From NCBI GenBank assembly GCA_035528375.1, contig DATKYS010000118.1:22231-86230 (forward strand): a stretch of DNA of 64,000 nt. The letters run 5' to 3'. The notes beneath the pieces are model-generated. The model did no database searches, was not told the DNA's origin, and worked only from the letters and a program-made list of their open reading frames with translations. The stretch comes from a bacterium (GTDB taxonomy: Bacteria; RBG-13-66-14). Positions 18,263 to 28,458 of this stretch are shown one piece after another. Position 1 is the first letter of the stretch; every line of letters starts with the position of its first letter. Both the position numbers and the translations under genes were made by a program.

Positions 18263-18997
18263 TCAGAGTATCCACCTGCGGCGGATGTTGCGCAGGCTCA
18301 GGAGGAAGAGGAGGGTACAGAAGCCGGCCAGGGCGGTGAAATCCAACCAGAGTGGGATGTAGGCCGCACCGCCCAGGCCGTCGCGCAGGGCGTCGACCCC
18401 ATAGGTTACCGGCAGGGTGTAGGAAAGCGGCCGCAGCCAGCCGGGCAGACTGCTGAGCGGGATGAAGAGGCCGCAGAGAAAGACCATGGGGAAGCGCAGG
18501 AAGTTTGAGAAGGTTTGGGCCTCGAAGACCTCGCTCACGCTGACGGCGACGAAGAGGCCGACCAGGGCGGAACCGAAGGCGGTGAGGAGCACCGCAGGGA
18601 CGACGACGAGCCATCGCACCGGACCGACGTCGGCCAGAAGCAGCCCTGCGGTCAACGGGACGGCGGAGTTTAGCACACCGAATAGGACCGCCCCACCCAG
18701 CTTGGCCAACATCAGCGTCTCCAAGGTAAGCGGGGCCATGAGCAGGCGGTCGAAGGAGGCGGACCTGCGCTCGAAGGTGATGGTGACGGCCAGCATCGAG
18801 GTGGTGCCGAAGAGCACGCTCATCGCCGTGACCCCCGGCAGAAGGTGGGCGATGTCCACATCGCCGCCGGAGCGCAGGAAGAACATGAGCGTCCAGGCCA
18901 GGGGGAAGATCAGGCCCCAGCTTATGTTAGGCGGTTTGAAGTAGTAGGCCCGCAGGTCCTTCCGCAGGACCGCCCAGAAAGCTACGGCCTCAGTCAC
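18263..18997 (-). CDS. ABC-2 type transporter permease
   Basis: A 244-residue integral membrane protein with about six hydrophobic segments (IFPLAWTLMFFL, VTAMSVLFGTTSMLAVTI, LVVVPAVLLTAFGSALVGLF, VFLCGLFIPLS and others). The spacing and the motif ITFERRSASFDRLLMAPLTL are typical of ABC-2 (DrrB/NodJ-type) permeases. It starts with GTG, overlapping the end of the ATPase gene by 8 nt, so the two are translationally coupled. Together they should form an exporter or drug/lipid/polysaccharide efflux pump. The substrate cannot be told. Confidence 0.9.
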   Translation of the reverse strand: MTEAVAFWAVLRKDLRAYYFKPPNISWGLIFPLAWTLMFFLRSGGDVDIAHLLPGVTAMSVLFGTTSMLAVTITFERRSASFDRLLMAPLTLETLMLAKLGGAVLFGVLNSAVPLTAGLLLADVGPVRWLVVVPAVLLTAFGSALVGLFVAVSVSEVFEAQTFSNFLRFPMVFLCGLFIPLSSLPGWLRPLSYTLPVTYGVDALRDGLGGAAYIPLWLDFTALAGFCTLLFLLSLRNIRRRWIL

Positions 18998-19964
18998 GGC
19001 GACCTCCCTTCTCGAGTCGCAGCCGCCCGGCCTCGACGCCGGTGACCCGGACGAAGACCTCCTCCAGGCTCCGGCGTAACCGCTGCGCCTCGAGCAGCCT
19101 TCGGCCGTGCTCGGCGAGGAAGGCCGCCAGGGGCGTCAGGTCCATTTCGTCGGTGGAGTGCAGGCAAAGGCGGTTGCCCGCCCTGGACTCCCATTCCAGA
19201 CCGGGGAACCGCCTGCGCAGTTTCTCCACCAGACCCGCCGGCACGGTGTCCAGCTCCAGCTCCAGGCTGCGGCGCCCCCGCAGCTCCTCCAGTAGCTTGT
19301 CCACGGTGTCGCACCGCACGATACGCCCCTCGACGATGAAGGCCACCCGGTCGCAGAGGCGTTCGGCTTCTTCAATGTAGTGTGTGGTGAGGAAGATGGT
19401 CGTCCCCATCTGGGAGAGCCCGGAGAGGAGGCGGCGGATTTCACGGGCGTTGGGCACGTCGACGCCGGTGGTGGGCTCGTCTAAAAAGAGCAGCCTCGGC
19501 CTGTGGATGAGGGCGGCGGCGATGGCGAGCCGGCGGCCCATCCCGCGGGAGTAACCGGAGAAACGCCGGTCGGCGGCCTTCTCGAGGTCGAAGGCCGCCA
19601 GGAGCTCGCCGGCCCTGCGACGCCGCTCTTCACGCTCGACGCCGTAGAGGGCGGCGCAGAACTCCAGGTTGTCACGTCCGGTCAGCTCGGGGTAGAGGCT
19701 GCTCGTGTCGGGCACGACGCCGAAAAGGTGCTGGGCGGCCTTGATGCGCCTTGTGTATTCCTCCCCATAATAATGAATGCGCCCGGCGTCGGGTCGCGCC
19801 AGGCCGGTGAGCATCTTTATTGTGGTCGTCTTGCCGGCGCCGTTGGGCCCCAGAAAACCGAAGACCTCTCCGGGGAACACGTCGAAATCCGCGCCGTCGA
19901 CGGCGGTAACGTCGCCGAAGCGTTTGACGAGGCCCCGGACCCGGACTGCGGGGACGTCAGTCAT
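18990..19964 (-). CDS. ABC transporter ATP-binding protein (ABC-2 exporter)
   Basis: 324 residues from ATG at 19964, which overlaps the stop of the upstream gene (ATGA); longer readings enter that gene. Walker A is GPNGAGKTTT, the signature FSGYSRGMGRRL (a variant of LSGGQ), and Walker B LLFLDEPTTGVD. The switch His is in LTTHYIEEAERLCDR. The C-terminal about 100 residues resemble the regulatory tail of DrrA-type ATPases. It powers the permease encoded next. The GYSRGM form of the signature is frequent in this subfamily. Confidence 0.94.
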   Translation of the reverse strand: MTDVPAVRVRGLVKRFGDVTAVDGADFDVFPGEVFGFLGPNGAGKTTTIKMLTGLARPDAGRIHYYGEEYTRRIKAAQHLFGVVPDTSSLYPELTGRDNLEFCAALYGVEREERRRRAGELLAAFDLEKAADRRFSGYSRGMGRRLAIAAALIHRPRLLFLDEPTTGVDVPNAREIRRLLSGLSQMGTTIFLTTHYIEEAERLCDRVAFIVEGRIVRCDTVDKLLEELRGRRSLELELDTVPAGLVEKLRRRFPGLEWESRAGNRLCLHSTDEMDLTPLAAFLAEHGRRLLEAQRLRRSLEEVFVRVTGVEAGRLRLEKGGRRD

Positions 19965-21055
19965 CGGACGGGTTCCGGCTCCACCGACTCGAGACCCGTC
20001 CGGGGCGGTCGGCCCGTGTACGGATCCAGCCCCAGGTAGTCCAGCACCTCGCGCAGGGTGAAACCGGGCAGGCTGCACCGGATTCTCGTGGTCGCCTTCC
20101 ACTTAGGCCCCTCCTGGGAACGGGCCGCGGCCAGCGCCTCCTCGATCAGCGCGCGCTCGCTCTCGGAAAGACCCGCGAAGGGATCGTCCAGGGTCTCCGC
20201 CTCCGGCTCCTCTCCGGCGAGGGACTCGCCCTCCAGGCTGCGTTTCTCCTCCGCCTGCGTCAGCTCCGTCTCCAGAATCTCGTAGACGACGCGCTCGGCG
20301 AACTGCAGGTACTCGCCCAGTTTGACCTCGGACACCAGGGGGGCGTCCTCCAGGGGGGGAGGACCGAGCTCAATCCGTTCGTCCAGGAGCGCGGCCAGCT
20401 CACCCGGTGCGCGGCGCTCGGCCTCCATCTCCGCCGCCCCGACGTCGCGCTCGGCCGTCCGGGGGTCCTGGTAGGCCATCTGTTTCTCGTACTCCAGAAC
20501 CCAATCCACGTCGTAGGAACGGTCCAGCTCGCGGTCGAAGACGACGTCCACGGCGTCCAGGGAGTCGGAGCCGACCTGCGCGCAGTACCCACGCAGCTTC
20601 ACCGCCGTGGCGTACCGGAAGCCTTCTTCCATAACGAGGTTCCGATCTAACTGGTCCAGCACCATCTCGCCCAGCCGGTCCCACTCGAAGACGTCCCCCG
20701 AAGGGAAAAGGGCGACCAGCTCATCGAGCACCCGGCAGCCGTCGGAGCACTTCCCCTGGTCCAGCAAAAGGGTGCTCCAGAGCAGGAGCAGGTCGTCCTT
20801 GTGCTCCCCGTCGTTGTAGGTGTAGGCGAAGGTGACCAGGGTCAAGGCCCCCTCGTAATCGCCCTCCCGGTAAGCCTCCTCGGCCAGGCCCAGCAGGCGC
20901 TCCGTCTCGGCGTCGGAGAGGTTCCCGAAGAAGACGGTGGCGGTCACGTCCCCGTAAACCCCCACCGTTTTGACGTTCAACACAACGGCCAGCACCGCGG
21001 CCCCCAGTGTGACGACCACCAGAATCACGATGATGAGGGTGCGTTTTCCGGCCAT
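19961..21055 (-). CDS. Membrane-anchored protein of unknown function, first gene of the ABC exporter operon
   Basis: 364 residues. One N-terminal transmembrane helix (TLIIVILVVVTLGAAVLAVVL) is followed by a mostly helical, acidic, soluble region. The part around YREGDYEGALTLVTFAYTYNDG resembles a TPR unit. A Glu-rich segment (about 275-320) is followed by KWKATTRIRCSLPGFTLREVLDYLG. No family recognised. It overlaps the ABC ATPase gene by 4 nt, so it may be a partner or adaptor of the exporter, but that is only inference from position. It shares a divergent intergenic region with priA. Confidence 0.6.
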   Translation of the reverse strand: MAGKRTLIIVILVVVTLGAAVLAVVLNVKTVGVYGDVTATVFFGNLSDAETERLLGLAEEAYREGDYEGALTLVTFAYTYNDGEHKDDLLLLWSTLLLDQGKCSDGCRVLDELVALFPSGDVFEWDRLGEMVLDQLDRNLVMEEGFRYATAVKLRGYCAQVGSDSLDAVDVVFDRELDRSYDVDWVLEYEKQMAYQDPRTAERDVGAAEMEAERRAPGELAALLDERIELGPPPLEDAPLVSEVKLGEYLQFAERVVYEILETELTQAEEKRSLEGESLAGEEPEAETLDDPFAGLSESERALIEEALAAARSQEGPKWKATTRIRCSLPGFTLREVLDYLGLDPYTGRPPRTGLESVEPEPVR

Positions 21056-21067
21056 TTTACCCGCGCT

Positions 21068-21096
21068 TTGACCCGTCGTTTATACCGTTGCATAAT
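21068..21096 (+). promoter_or_regulatory. Promoter for priA
   Basis: TTGACC, 17 nt, CATAAT, each 5 of 6 to consensus. Leader about 50 nt. Confidence 0.7.
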
Positions 21097-21151
21097 CTAC
21101 CAGACCGGAGGGGGAGGGGTCAACTCGGAAACGGACGGGGGACGGACGCCG

Positions 21152-23575
21152 ATGGGCACCGATGACGGACAGCTCTACGTCGAGGTCGCGCTGAACCTGG
21201 AGCTCCGGCGGACCCTCACCTACTCCCTGCCGCCGGGGATGCGGGCCGAACCGGGCGCGCGGGTTCACGTTCCGCTCCGGGGCGCGACAGCCCTGGGTTT
21301 CGTCGTGGAAGTCCTTGACCAACCACCGGGGGGAATGGACCCCGCCGCGATCCAGCCCGTGAAAGGGGTGTTGGACGACCGGTCGCTCTTCGACGAAAAG
21401 CGGCTCACCCTGGGCCGCTGGCTGGCCGATTACTACTCGGAGCCCCCGGGCGTCACGCTGGACGCCATGCTCCCCGTCGGGTCCCGCACGCGCCGGATGT
21501 ACGGCTACGGCCCGACCGGGCCGCCACTGGACCTGGGGGGGACCGTCGCCGAAATCTGGAATCGGCTCCAGGACGGCCCCATCAACAGACGCAGGTTGAT
21601 CCACGGTCTGGGGAAGGGGGCGGGGGCGGAGTTGGACCGCCTGGTCGCCGAGGGCCATCTGCGTACCTGGGACGAGCCGGCGGCGCCGCCGGTCACCGCG
21701 AAGGAGGGCCTCGCCGTCCGATTGATCGCCGACCCGCCGGAGCTGGGGGATTTTGGGAAAAAGTCACCCGCCGGGGCCCGCGCCCTGGCGTACCTCATCT
21801 CCCACACCGCGGGCCGGGACGCCGTCTGGGCCGCCGACGCCTGCCGGTCGGCCGAGGTCGGCTACTCCACCCTCCACGCCCTGGAAAAGAAAAAACTGGT
21901 GGAGCTCTTCCCCGTGGAGCGGTTGGATGAGGGGGACCCCGCCCCGCCGCCGCGCCACCGGCTCACCGACGAGCAGGACCGGGCCCTGGAGAGGATTACC
22001 GCCTCGCTGGGCGGCTACAGCGCCTTCCTCCTCGACGGCGTGACCGGCTCCGGGAAGACCGAGGTTTACCTCCGGGCGACGGAGGCGTGCCTGGCCGGGG
22101 ACCGGAGCGTCATCGTGCTGGTGCCCGAGATAGCCCTGACGGCCCAACTGATGCGCCTGTTCCGCCGGTGGTTCGGGGACGGGGTCGCCCTGTTGCACTC
22201 GCGGCAGGGGTTCGCCCAGCGCCGCTCGGAGTGGCTGCGTCTTTACGAGGGAAAGGCCAGGGTGGCCCTGGGGCCGCGCTCCGCCGTGTTCGCCCCGGTG
22301 AGGAACCTCGGCCTGGTGGTGATGGACGAGGAGCACGAGGACGCCTACAAGCAGCAGGAGCAGCCCCGGTACCACGCCCGGGAGGTCGCGGCCAAGCGGT
22401 GCCGGATCGAGGGGGCGACACTGGTGCTGGGCAGCGCCACCCCCAGCGTCTGGACGGCACAGTTGGTTCTGGAGGAGAGGATCGAGCGGCTCCGGCTCAC
22501 GGAGCGGGTGGACGGGGCGAGCTTCCCCACGGTCCAACTGGTGGACGTGCGCGGCCGGCCCCGCGACCAGCTCGTGCCGACCGAGCTACTGGAGGCGCTC
22601 AACCACGAGATAGGGAAGGGGCGGCAGGCGATAATCCTCCTCAACCGCCGCGGTTTCGCCACACAGGTCCGGTGTGAGACCTGCGGCTACATCCCCCTCT
22701 GCCCGGGCTGCGGCATACCCCTTGTGCTCCACGAGCCGGGCGGCGAGCTGCGCTGCCACCACTGCGGGCACCGGGAGGTCAAACCGAAGGCATGCCCCTC
22801 CTGCGGCGATCCGGACGCCCTGGGGATATTCGGCGCGGGCACCCAGCGGGTGGAACATGAGCTGGTCCGCCAGCTTCCCTTCGCCCGGGTGGTCCGGCTG
22901 GACACGGACGCCGCGACCGGGGCCGCGGGCCACGAGAAGGTGCTCTCCCGCTTCGCCTCCGGTCAGGCCGATATCCTGTTGGGCACGCAGATGGTGGCCA
23001 AGGGGCTGCACTTCCCGAAAGTGACGCTGGTGGGCGTCCTGCGGGCCGACGCCGGACTGGCCGTCCCCGATTTCCGCGCCGCCGAGCGAACCTTCAACCT
23101 TCTCTCCCAGGTCATCGGCCGGGCCGGACGGGGGGTCTGGCCGGGGAGGGCGATTCTGGCCGCCCACGCGCCCGAGCACTACGCCGTACGGGCCGCGGTT
23201 CGGAGCGATTACGACCTCTTCCTCACCGAGGAGCTGAGGCAGCGCCGCATCGGCAACTGGCCCCCCTTCGTCCGCCTGGCTTCGCTCGTATTCTCGGCGG
23301 AGAAGCCGGACGCCGCCCTGGCAACGGCGGAGAAAACGAAACACGCCGTCCTGTCCGCATTCGTGGAGAGCGGCTACGACGAGCGGCTGGTGCAGCTCCT
23401 CGGCCCGGCCCCGGCGCCGTTGCAGCGGCTGGCGGGGCGCTGGCGGTTCCAGCTTCTGGTCAAGGCCTCAAGCGGGGCGGCGCTCTCCCGGGGGGTGGAG
23501 ACGGCCTTGCGGACGGGTGGGGGCGGCGGCGCGGTACGGCTGACCGTGGACGTGGACCCGGTATCCCTGATGTAG
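21152..23575 (+). CDS. priA: Primosomal helicase PriA
   Basis: 807 residues from ATG at 21152; upstream in-frame sequence contains the promoter. PriA restarts stalled replication forks. The N-terminal DNA-binding domain (YVEVALNLELRRTLTYSLP) is followed by a winged-helix part and the helicase core. Walker A is [17 protein letters not shown], the DEEH box VVMDEEHEDAYKQ, and motif III LGSATPSV. The zinc-binding insertion has eight Cys in CETC, CPGC, CHHC and CPSC pairs (about residues 508-555). Motif VI falls in QVIGRAGRG. Length and order are normal. Confidence 0.96.
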   Translation: MGTDDGQLYVEVALNLELRRTLTYSLPPGMRAEPGARVHVPLRGATALGFVVEVLDQPPGGMDPAAIQPVKGVLDDRSLFDEKRLTLGRWLADYYSEPPGVTLDAMLPVGSRTRRMYGYGPTGPPLDLGGTVAEIWNRLQDGPINRRRLIHGLGKGAGAELDRLVAEGHLRTWDEPAAPPVTAKEGLAVRLIADPPELGDFGKKSPAGARALAYLISHTAGRDAVWAADACRSAEVGYSTLHALEKKKLVELFPVERLDEGDPAPPPRHRLTDEQDRALERITASLGGYSAFLLDGVTGSGKTEVYLRATEACLAGDRSVIVLVPEIALTAQLMRLFRRWFGDGVALLHSRQGFAQRRSEWLRLYEGKARVALGPRSAVFAPVRNLGLVVMDEEHEDAYKQQEQPRYHAREVAAKRCRIEGATLVLGSATPSVWTAQLVLEERIERLRLTERVDGASFPTVQLVDVRGRPRDQLVPTELLEALNHEIGKGRQAIILLNRRGFATQVRCETCGYIPLCPGCGIPLVLHEPGGELRCHHCGHREVKPKACPSCGDPDALGIFGAGTQRVEHELVRQLPFARVVRLDTDAATGAAGHEKVLSRFASGQADILLGTQMVAKGLHFPKVTLVGVLRADAGLAVPDFRAAERTFNLLSQVIGRAGRGVWPGRAILAAHAPEHYAVRAAVRSDYDLFLTEELRQRRIGNWPPFVRLASLVFSAEKPDAALATAEKTKHAVLSAFVESGYDERLVQLLGPAPAPLQRLAGRWRFQLLVKASSGAALSRGVETALRTGGGGGAVRLTVDVDPVSLM

Positions 23576-23579
23576 CGCC

Positions 23580-23608
23580 TTGACCGGTGGACGAGCCGCC
23601 GGTATACT
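23580..23608 (+). promoter_or_regulatory. Promoter for the pilin gene
   Basis: TTGACC, 17 nt, TATACT, both 5 of 6. It starts right after the priA stop. Confidence 0.75.
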
Positions 23609-23641
23609 TGGGGCGCGTCCACAGTCCACCGAGGAATTTTG

Positions 23642-24157
23642 ATGAAGAGCCCCTTCGACCGCATCCGAGAGCGTCTGGCGGCAATTATGGCCGCGCCGTC
23701 GCGGATATTCGGCATCCGCGGCCTGACCCTCATCGAGCTGATGATCGTCCTGGCCATCATCGCCATCCTCATCGCCATCGCCGTGCCCAACATCATTGAC
23801 TACATCTCCGACGCCAACCGTACCGCCTGCATCACCAACCAGTCGAACCTAGAGGTCGAGATAGCGCGGTACAAGTCCACCCACCCCGGCGCCCGGATAG
23901 GCCCGGCCGGGGCGCGGCTCTCCGACCCCAACGCCCACCCCAACGCCCAGGAGCTGATGGCCAACTCCTCCAACCCGGAAAACATCCGCCGGATGCTCAC
24001 CTGTCCCGAGGCCGGGCAGGACGGCTCGGCGCCCGGCTACCACTACGCCTATTCCGACGACCAGGGGCACATCGAGTGCGCCATGGACAACGCGGGATTA
24101 GTGCGCGCCGAGGGCGCTGACTTCAACCACGACCGCTTCAACGTTGGAGAAGAGTAG
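23642..24157 (+). CDS. Type IV pilin-like protein
   Basis: 171 residues from ATG at 23642 (GAGGAATTTTG upstream). The prepilin site is plain: IRG|LTLIELMIVLAIIAIL, with the conserved Glu at +5 and a hydrophobic helix that packs in the pilus core. The leader is 27 residues, long for a pilin; an internal Met at residue 16 would give a 12-residue leader but lacks an obvious ribosome-binding site. The rest is a short globular domain with Cys pairs (TACITN, MLTCPEAG, IECAMD). It could be a major pilin or a type II secretion pseudopilin. No pilus assembly genes are nearby. Confidence 0.85.
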   Translation: MKSPFDRIRERLAAIMAAPSRIFGIRGLTLIELMIVLAIIAILIAIAVPNIIDYISDANRTACITNQSNLEVEIARYKSTHPGARIGPAGARLSDPNAHPNAQELMANSSNPENIRRMLTCPEAGQDGSAPGYHYAYSDDQGHIECAMDNAGLVRAEGADFNHDRFNVGEE

Positions 24158-24505
24158 CCTTTCTGTGGCTTCACTTCACCCTTTTTCTCTCCCGCTCATA
24201 CCGTTAATTTTCCCTGCCATGCTCCGGGACAAGAATATCGGGCGCTGACACCCCTCTTTAGCCTGAATCCCGGGCAAAACGACACCCTCGCCTCATCATT
24301 AGAATTTCGTGATATTGAGGTCTATAATCCGCGCGAAACGTCCGTGGCAAAAAAAAAAGACGGTCTGACCGCCTCTTAAGATTAAGATTGTCGAAGAGCA
24401 GCAACCTCCAAACCGACCGTTTCCACCGCTGATAACCCTCACGAAAACCCGCCCCGCGCGAGGCCGGCCCCTCCGGCGACGCGGGCTGACAATCGAGGAG
24501 TAATC
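24158..24505. other. Intergenic region with a structured 5' leader
   Basis: No gene is visible. A TATAAT at 24323-24328 lacks a good -35. An A10 run at 24349-24358 precedes a small hairpin. Just upstream of the next ribosome-binding site, CCCGCG (24453-24458) pairs with CGCGGG (24480-24485), enclosing an inner GCCGG/CCGGC stem. Confidence 0.4.
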
Positions 24506-26401
24506 ATGAGAAGCGCGATTGCGATGCTTTTGATCATCACCGCCGCGGCCCTGGCCATCACCGAGGCCCCGCTCTTTTTCTCCGAGATGCAGAGAGCCGA
24601 CGCGGACAGGCCCCGGGTCGGCCCCGCGCCGCCCGGAACCGCCGAGTACAACATTGGAGACCACCTCCAGCTCTGGAAGTGGAACCTTTCCGGCTACCCG
24701 ACTCAGGACCTCGTGGACTGCACCATCCGCGGAAAAAGAGACCACGGCTACGTCGTCGTGGACGACACGGTCTGGGGAAGTCAGGTGAACCAGACCGACG
24801 TCAACCAGATTCTCGAGGCCTGGGAGAACTCCTCGGACGGCCCCCGCCCCGGCGACGGCATCTACGAGATAAACACCACGACCTTCGGGCCGTGCCCCGA
24901 CGAGATTGACGGGGACCCGCGCGTGTTCCCTTTCTACTACGACCTGGACATCTCCGCCGACGGCTTCTGGATGTTCTACGACGAGTACCCCGACGGCGAG
25001 TACGAATGGCACTCCAACGAGCGGGAAATCGTCTACCTGAACAGCTCGGACAACGACCCCGGCGGGGACTACATGATAGCCGTCGCCGCCCACGAGTGCC
25101 AGCACATGCTCCACTGGTACCAGGACTCCGACGAGCTCGCCTGGGTGGACGAGGGCTGCGCCGAGCTGGCCATGTTCCTCTACGGGCATCCCGACTCCAT
25201 CAGCGGCTTCAACGGCAACTCGGACAACGACCTGACGGCCTGGAACGGCGCCTGGGCTGACTACATCAAGACCTACCTCTGGACGCTCTACCTCTACGAG
25301 CACTACGGCGAGGGCTCCGCCGACCCGGTGGACCTCGTATGGGAGCTGGTCCACGAGCAGGCGAACTCCATCACCGGGGTGAACAACGCCCTGGACACCG
25401 TGGACGCCGGGACCACCTTCGAGGATATCCTGCCCGACTGGGTCGCCGCGAACTTCCTCGACCTGGCGGACTCCGACCTCTTCGATGGCCGGTACAGCTA
25501 TTTCGGCGAAGACTTGCCGCTCTTCACCCCCGCCTCGATCCACAACAACTACCCCGCCTCGGGCTCCAACAGCCTCTCCCGCTACGCCGGGGAGTACGTG
25601 CTCTTCGTGGAGCCCGGACGCGGGCCTGAAATCACCGAATGGCTCTACGGAACCTTCGACGGCCACGACGCCTCCGACTTCACCGTGGACGTCCTGCGCA
25701 TAGACTCGGGCGACGAGTCGGCCACCGAGGTCGCGCGCCTCGACCTGGACTCGGAGAACTGGTCCACCTTCGACGCGCCGGAATTCCCGTACACCCACGA
25801 CCGGGTGGTGCTCGTGACGACGAGGCCGACCGCGGCGGGGCCCGGAACCTACGACTACCACGCTGACGTGAGCGAAACCGGCGTCGGGGACGCGGAATTC
25901 AGCGCCGCGCGCACCGGGGACGGCGTCCTGACCCGGTGGAGCTCGCCAGAGGCGCGGACGGTCGTCCTTCTGCGCGAGGACGGGGCGGAGGAGACAACGG
26001 TAGTCCGGCTGGATTCCACCGAGGGTCGCTATCTCGACCGGGAGGCCCCGGATGCCGGCTGTTACTACGTTCTCGAAGTGACGGACCTCTCCGGGCGGCG
26101 GACGCGCCTCGGACCGGTGGAGGTGGGTCCCGCCGAGAGCGACCGCGCCGGTCTCACTCTCAGCGCGCCTTACCCCTCGCCCTCCTCCGACCGGGTGACC
26201 TTCGAATTCACCGTCCCCGGCGATGGAGCGGCCCGATTCGTCATTTACGACCTCGCCGGTCGCGAGCTGTTCTCGACGGCGGTGACGCCGGCGGAGGGAC
26301 GCGTGGTGTGGGATTCCTCGGCCGCGGCTCCGGGGGTGTACCTGGCACGGCTCGCCGGTGACGGGTGGACGGTCGGCCGCCGGCTGGTCATCGTCCGCTG
26401 A
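24506..26401 (+). CDS. Secreted zinc metalloprotease (HExxH) with C-terminal sorting domain
   Basis: 631 residues with a signal peptide (MRSAIAMLLIITAAALA) and ribosome-binding site GAGGAG. The zinc motif is HECQH (residues 196-200), followed by WVDEGCAE, where Glu216 is the likely third ligand. This arrangement recalls the M30 (hyicolysin) type HEFQHM...NEG. A beta-rich region follows, then an Fn3-like domain (about 475-555) and an approximately 75-residue sorting-type end (FVIYDLAGRELF, GVYLARLAGD). The last two domains are homologous to those on the clostripain-like protease at 15 kb. Probably an exported protease of the same route. Peptidase subfamily is inference. Confidence 0.85.
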   Translation: MRSAIAMLLIITAAALAITEAPLFFSEMQRADADRPRVGPAPPGTAEYNIGDHLQLWKWNLSGYPTQDLVDCTIRGKRDHGYVVVDDTVWGSQVNQTDVNQILEAWENSSDGPRPGDGIYEINTTTFGPCPDEIDGDPRVFPFYYDLDISADGFWMFYDEYPDGEYEWHSNEREIVYLNSSDNDPGGDYMIAVAAHECQHMLHWYQDSDELAWVDEGCAELAMFLYGHPDSISGFNGNSDNDLTAWNGAWADYIKTYLWTLYLYEHYGEGSADPVDLVWELVHEQANSITGVNNALDTVDAGTTFEDILPDWVAANFLDLADSDLFDGRYSYFGEDLPLFTPASIHNNYPASGSNSLSRYAGEYVLFVEPGRGPEITEWLYGTFDGHDASDFTVDVLRIDSGDESATEVARLDLDSENWSTFDAPEFPYTHDRVVLVTTRPTAAGPGTYDYHADVSETGVGDAEFSAARTGDGVLTRWSSPEARTVVLLREDGAEETTVVRLDSTEGRYLDREAPDAGCYYVLEVTDLSGRRTRLGPVEVGPAESDRAGLTLSAPYPSPSSDRVTFEFTVPGDGAARFVIYDLAGRELFSTAVTPAEGRVVWDSSAAAPGVYLARLAGDGWTVGRRLVIVR

Positions 26402-26438
26402 ACCGGCGAAGCGCCACTTTAAAAGTAAGGTTCTTCAC

Positions 26439-26464
26439 GGGGATGGCGAAAGTCATCCCCTTTT
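26439..26464 (+). terminator. Intrinsic terminator after the metalloprotease
   Basis: GGGGATG, 8-nt loop, CATCCCC, TTTT. Confidence 0.8.
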
Positions 26465-26576
26465 CGCGCCGGGGACGCCCGGCGACCGGGGCGGCTGTGG
26501 TAGAATAAACGTCGAGAAAATCCGACGGCCCCGCACGTCCGAACCGACCCACCACCCGACTCCCGGGAGTCACGCC

Positions 26577-27521
<945 letters not shown>

Positions 27522-27525
27522 CTCT

Positions 27526-28458
27526 ATGCGCAAAAGACTGATTCTCACGGCCGCCGCGCTTCTCATGGCGGCGGCCTGCTCAGACATAGACCTGGCGCCC
27601 TTCTGGAGCGAGTACGAGCTGCCGGAAGGCCCGGCGCTGGGCCTGCGCGACATCGCGGCCACCCCGACGGGAGAGGTGTGGGTCGTGGGCCAGGTTGGGG
27701 AGGCGTGGTACTGCGACGGGGACTCTTGGATAAACATAAACAGCGGTCATGACGACTACGAGCTGACCGGCGTGGCCCCGGACGAGGGCGGCGGCTGCTG
27801 GGCGGTGGGCGCCGACTCCGAGGAGAAGGGTTGCATCCTCCGCTATGACCCCGCCGAAGGATGGAGTGAGGTCGGCCCGCCCGGGACGCCGGCCTTCCTC
27901 GCCGACGTGGCCGCGAGAAGCGATGGCTCGGTGGTAACAGTGGGCTCCGAGGGCCAGGTCTGGCGGCGGCGGACGGACTGGGAATTGGTCTGGAGTGACG
28001 CCGACTACATCTGGCGGGCGGTGGACGTTCACGCCTCCGGCGAGGCGCTCGTTGTCGGCGTGAGAATTTCCACGGGCAACGGCGCCTACCTGCATTTCAA
28101 CTACACCGACGACGATTATACCGTTGAAGATATAGACGGTGGGCGGCTGGAGGATTGCGCCCTGACGGATTCCGACGCCGGCTGGGCCGTGGACGCCGAC
28201 GGCTGCATCTACCGTTACGATGCCGGGACGATGGATACGGTCGCCGACACCGGCGTTCTCCTGCGCGGGCTGGCCGTCGAGCCGGACCGCGACGACGCCC
28301 TCTGGCTCTGCGGTCCCGGCGGAACGCTGGTTCACTACGTCAACGGCGAGCTGGAGTACCCCGATTCACACACCGATGAGAACCTGCACGACCTGGTGCT
28401 GGTCAACGCCGACGAGGGTTGGGCCGCGGCCCAGACACTCCTTTTGGAGTACCGCTGA
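27526..28458 (+). CDS. Lipoprotein with beta-propeller-like repeats
   Basis: 310 residues. The lipobox is MAAAC (Cys19), so the mature protein should be lipid-anchored. The remainder consists of repeated strands with 'GxVWVVGxxG' character: GEVWVVGQVGEAW, GGCWAVGADSEE, GSVVTVGSEGQVW, GEALVVGVRIS and DAGWAVDADGCIYRY. This is the pattern of Ycf48/BNR-type propellers. Such proteins act as binding platforms. The specific role is unknown. It is tightly packed between prs and a glycosyltransferase, with whose start it overlaps by 1 nt (TGATG). Confidence 0.75.
   Translation: MRKRLILTAAALLMAAACSDIDLAPFWSEYELPEGPALGLRDIAATPTGEVWVVGQVGEAWYCDGDSWININSGHDDYELTGVAPDEGGGCWAVGADSEEKGCILRYDPAEGWSEVGPPGTPAFLADVAARSDGSVVTVGSEGQVWRRRTDWELVWSDADYIWRAVDVHASGEALVVGVRISTGNGAYLHFNYTDDDYTVEDIDGGRLEDCALTDSDAGWAVDADGCIYRYDAGTMDTVADTGVLLRGLAVEPDRDDALWLCGPGGTLVHYVNGELEYPDSHTDENLHDLVLVNADEGWAAAQTLLLEYR

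Noticed and set aside
24345-24376. Possible minus-strand terminator (hairpin followed by T10 on the minus strand)
   Set aside because: No minus-strand gene lies upstream to use it, and the stem is short.
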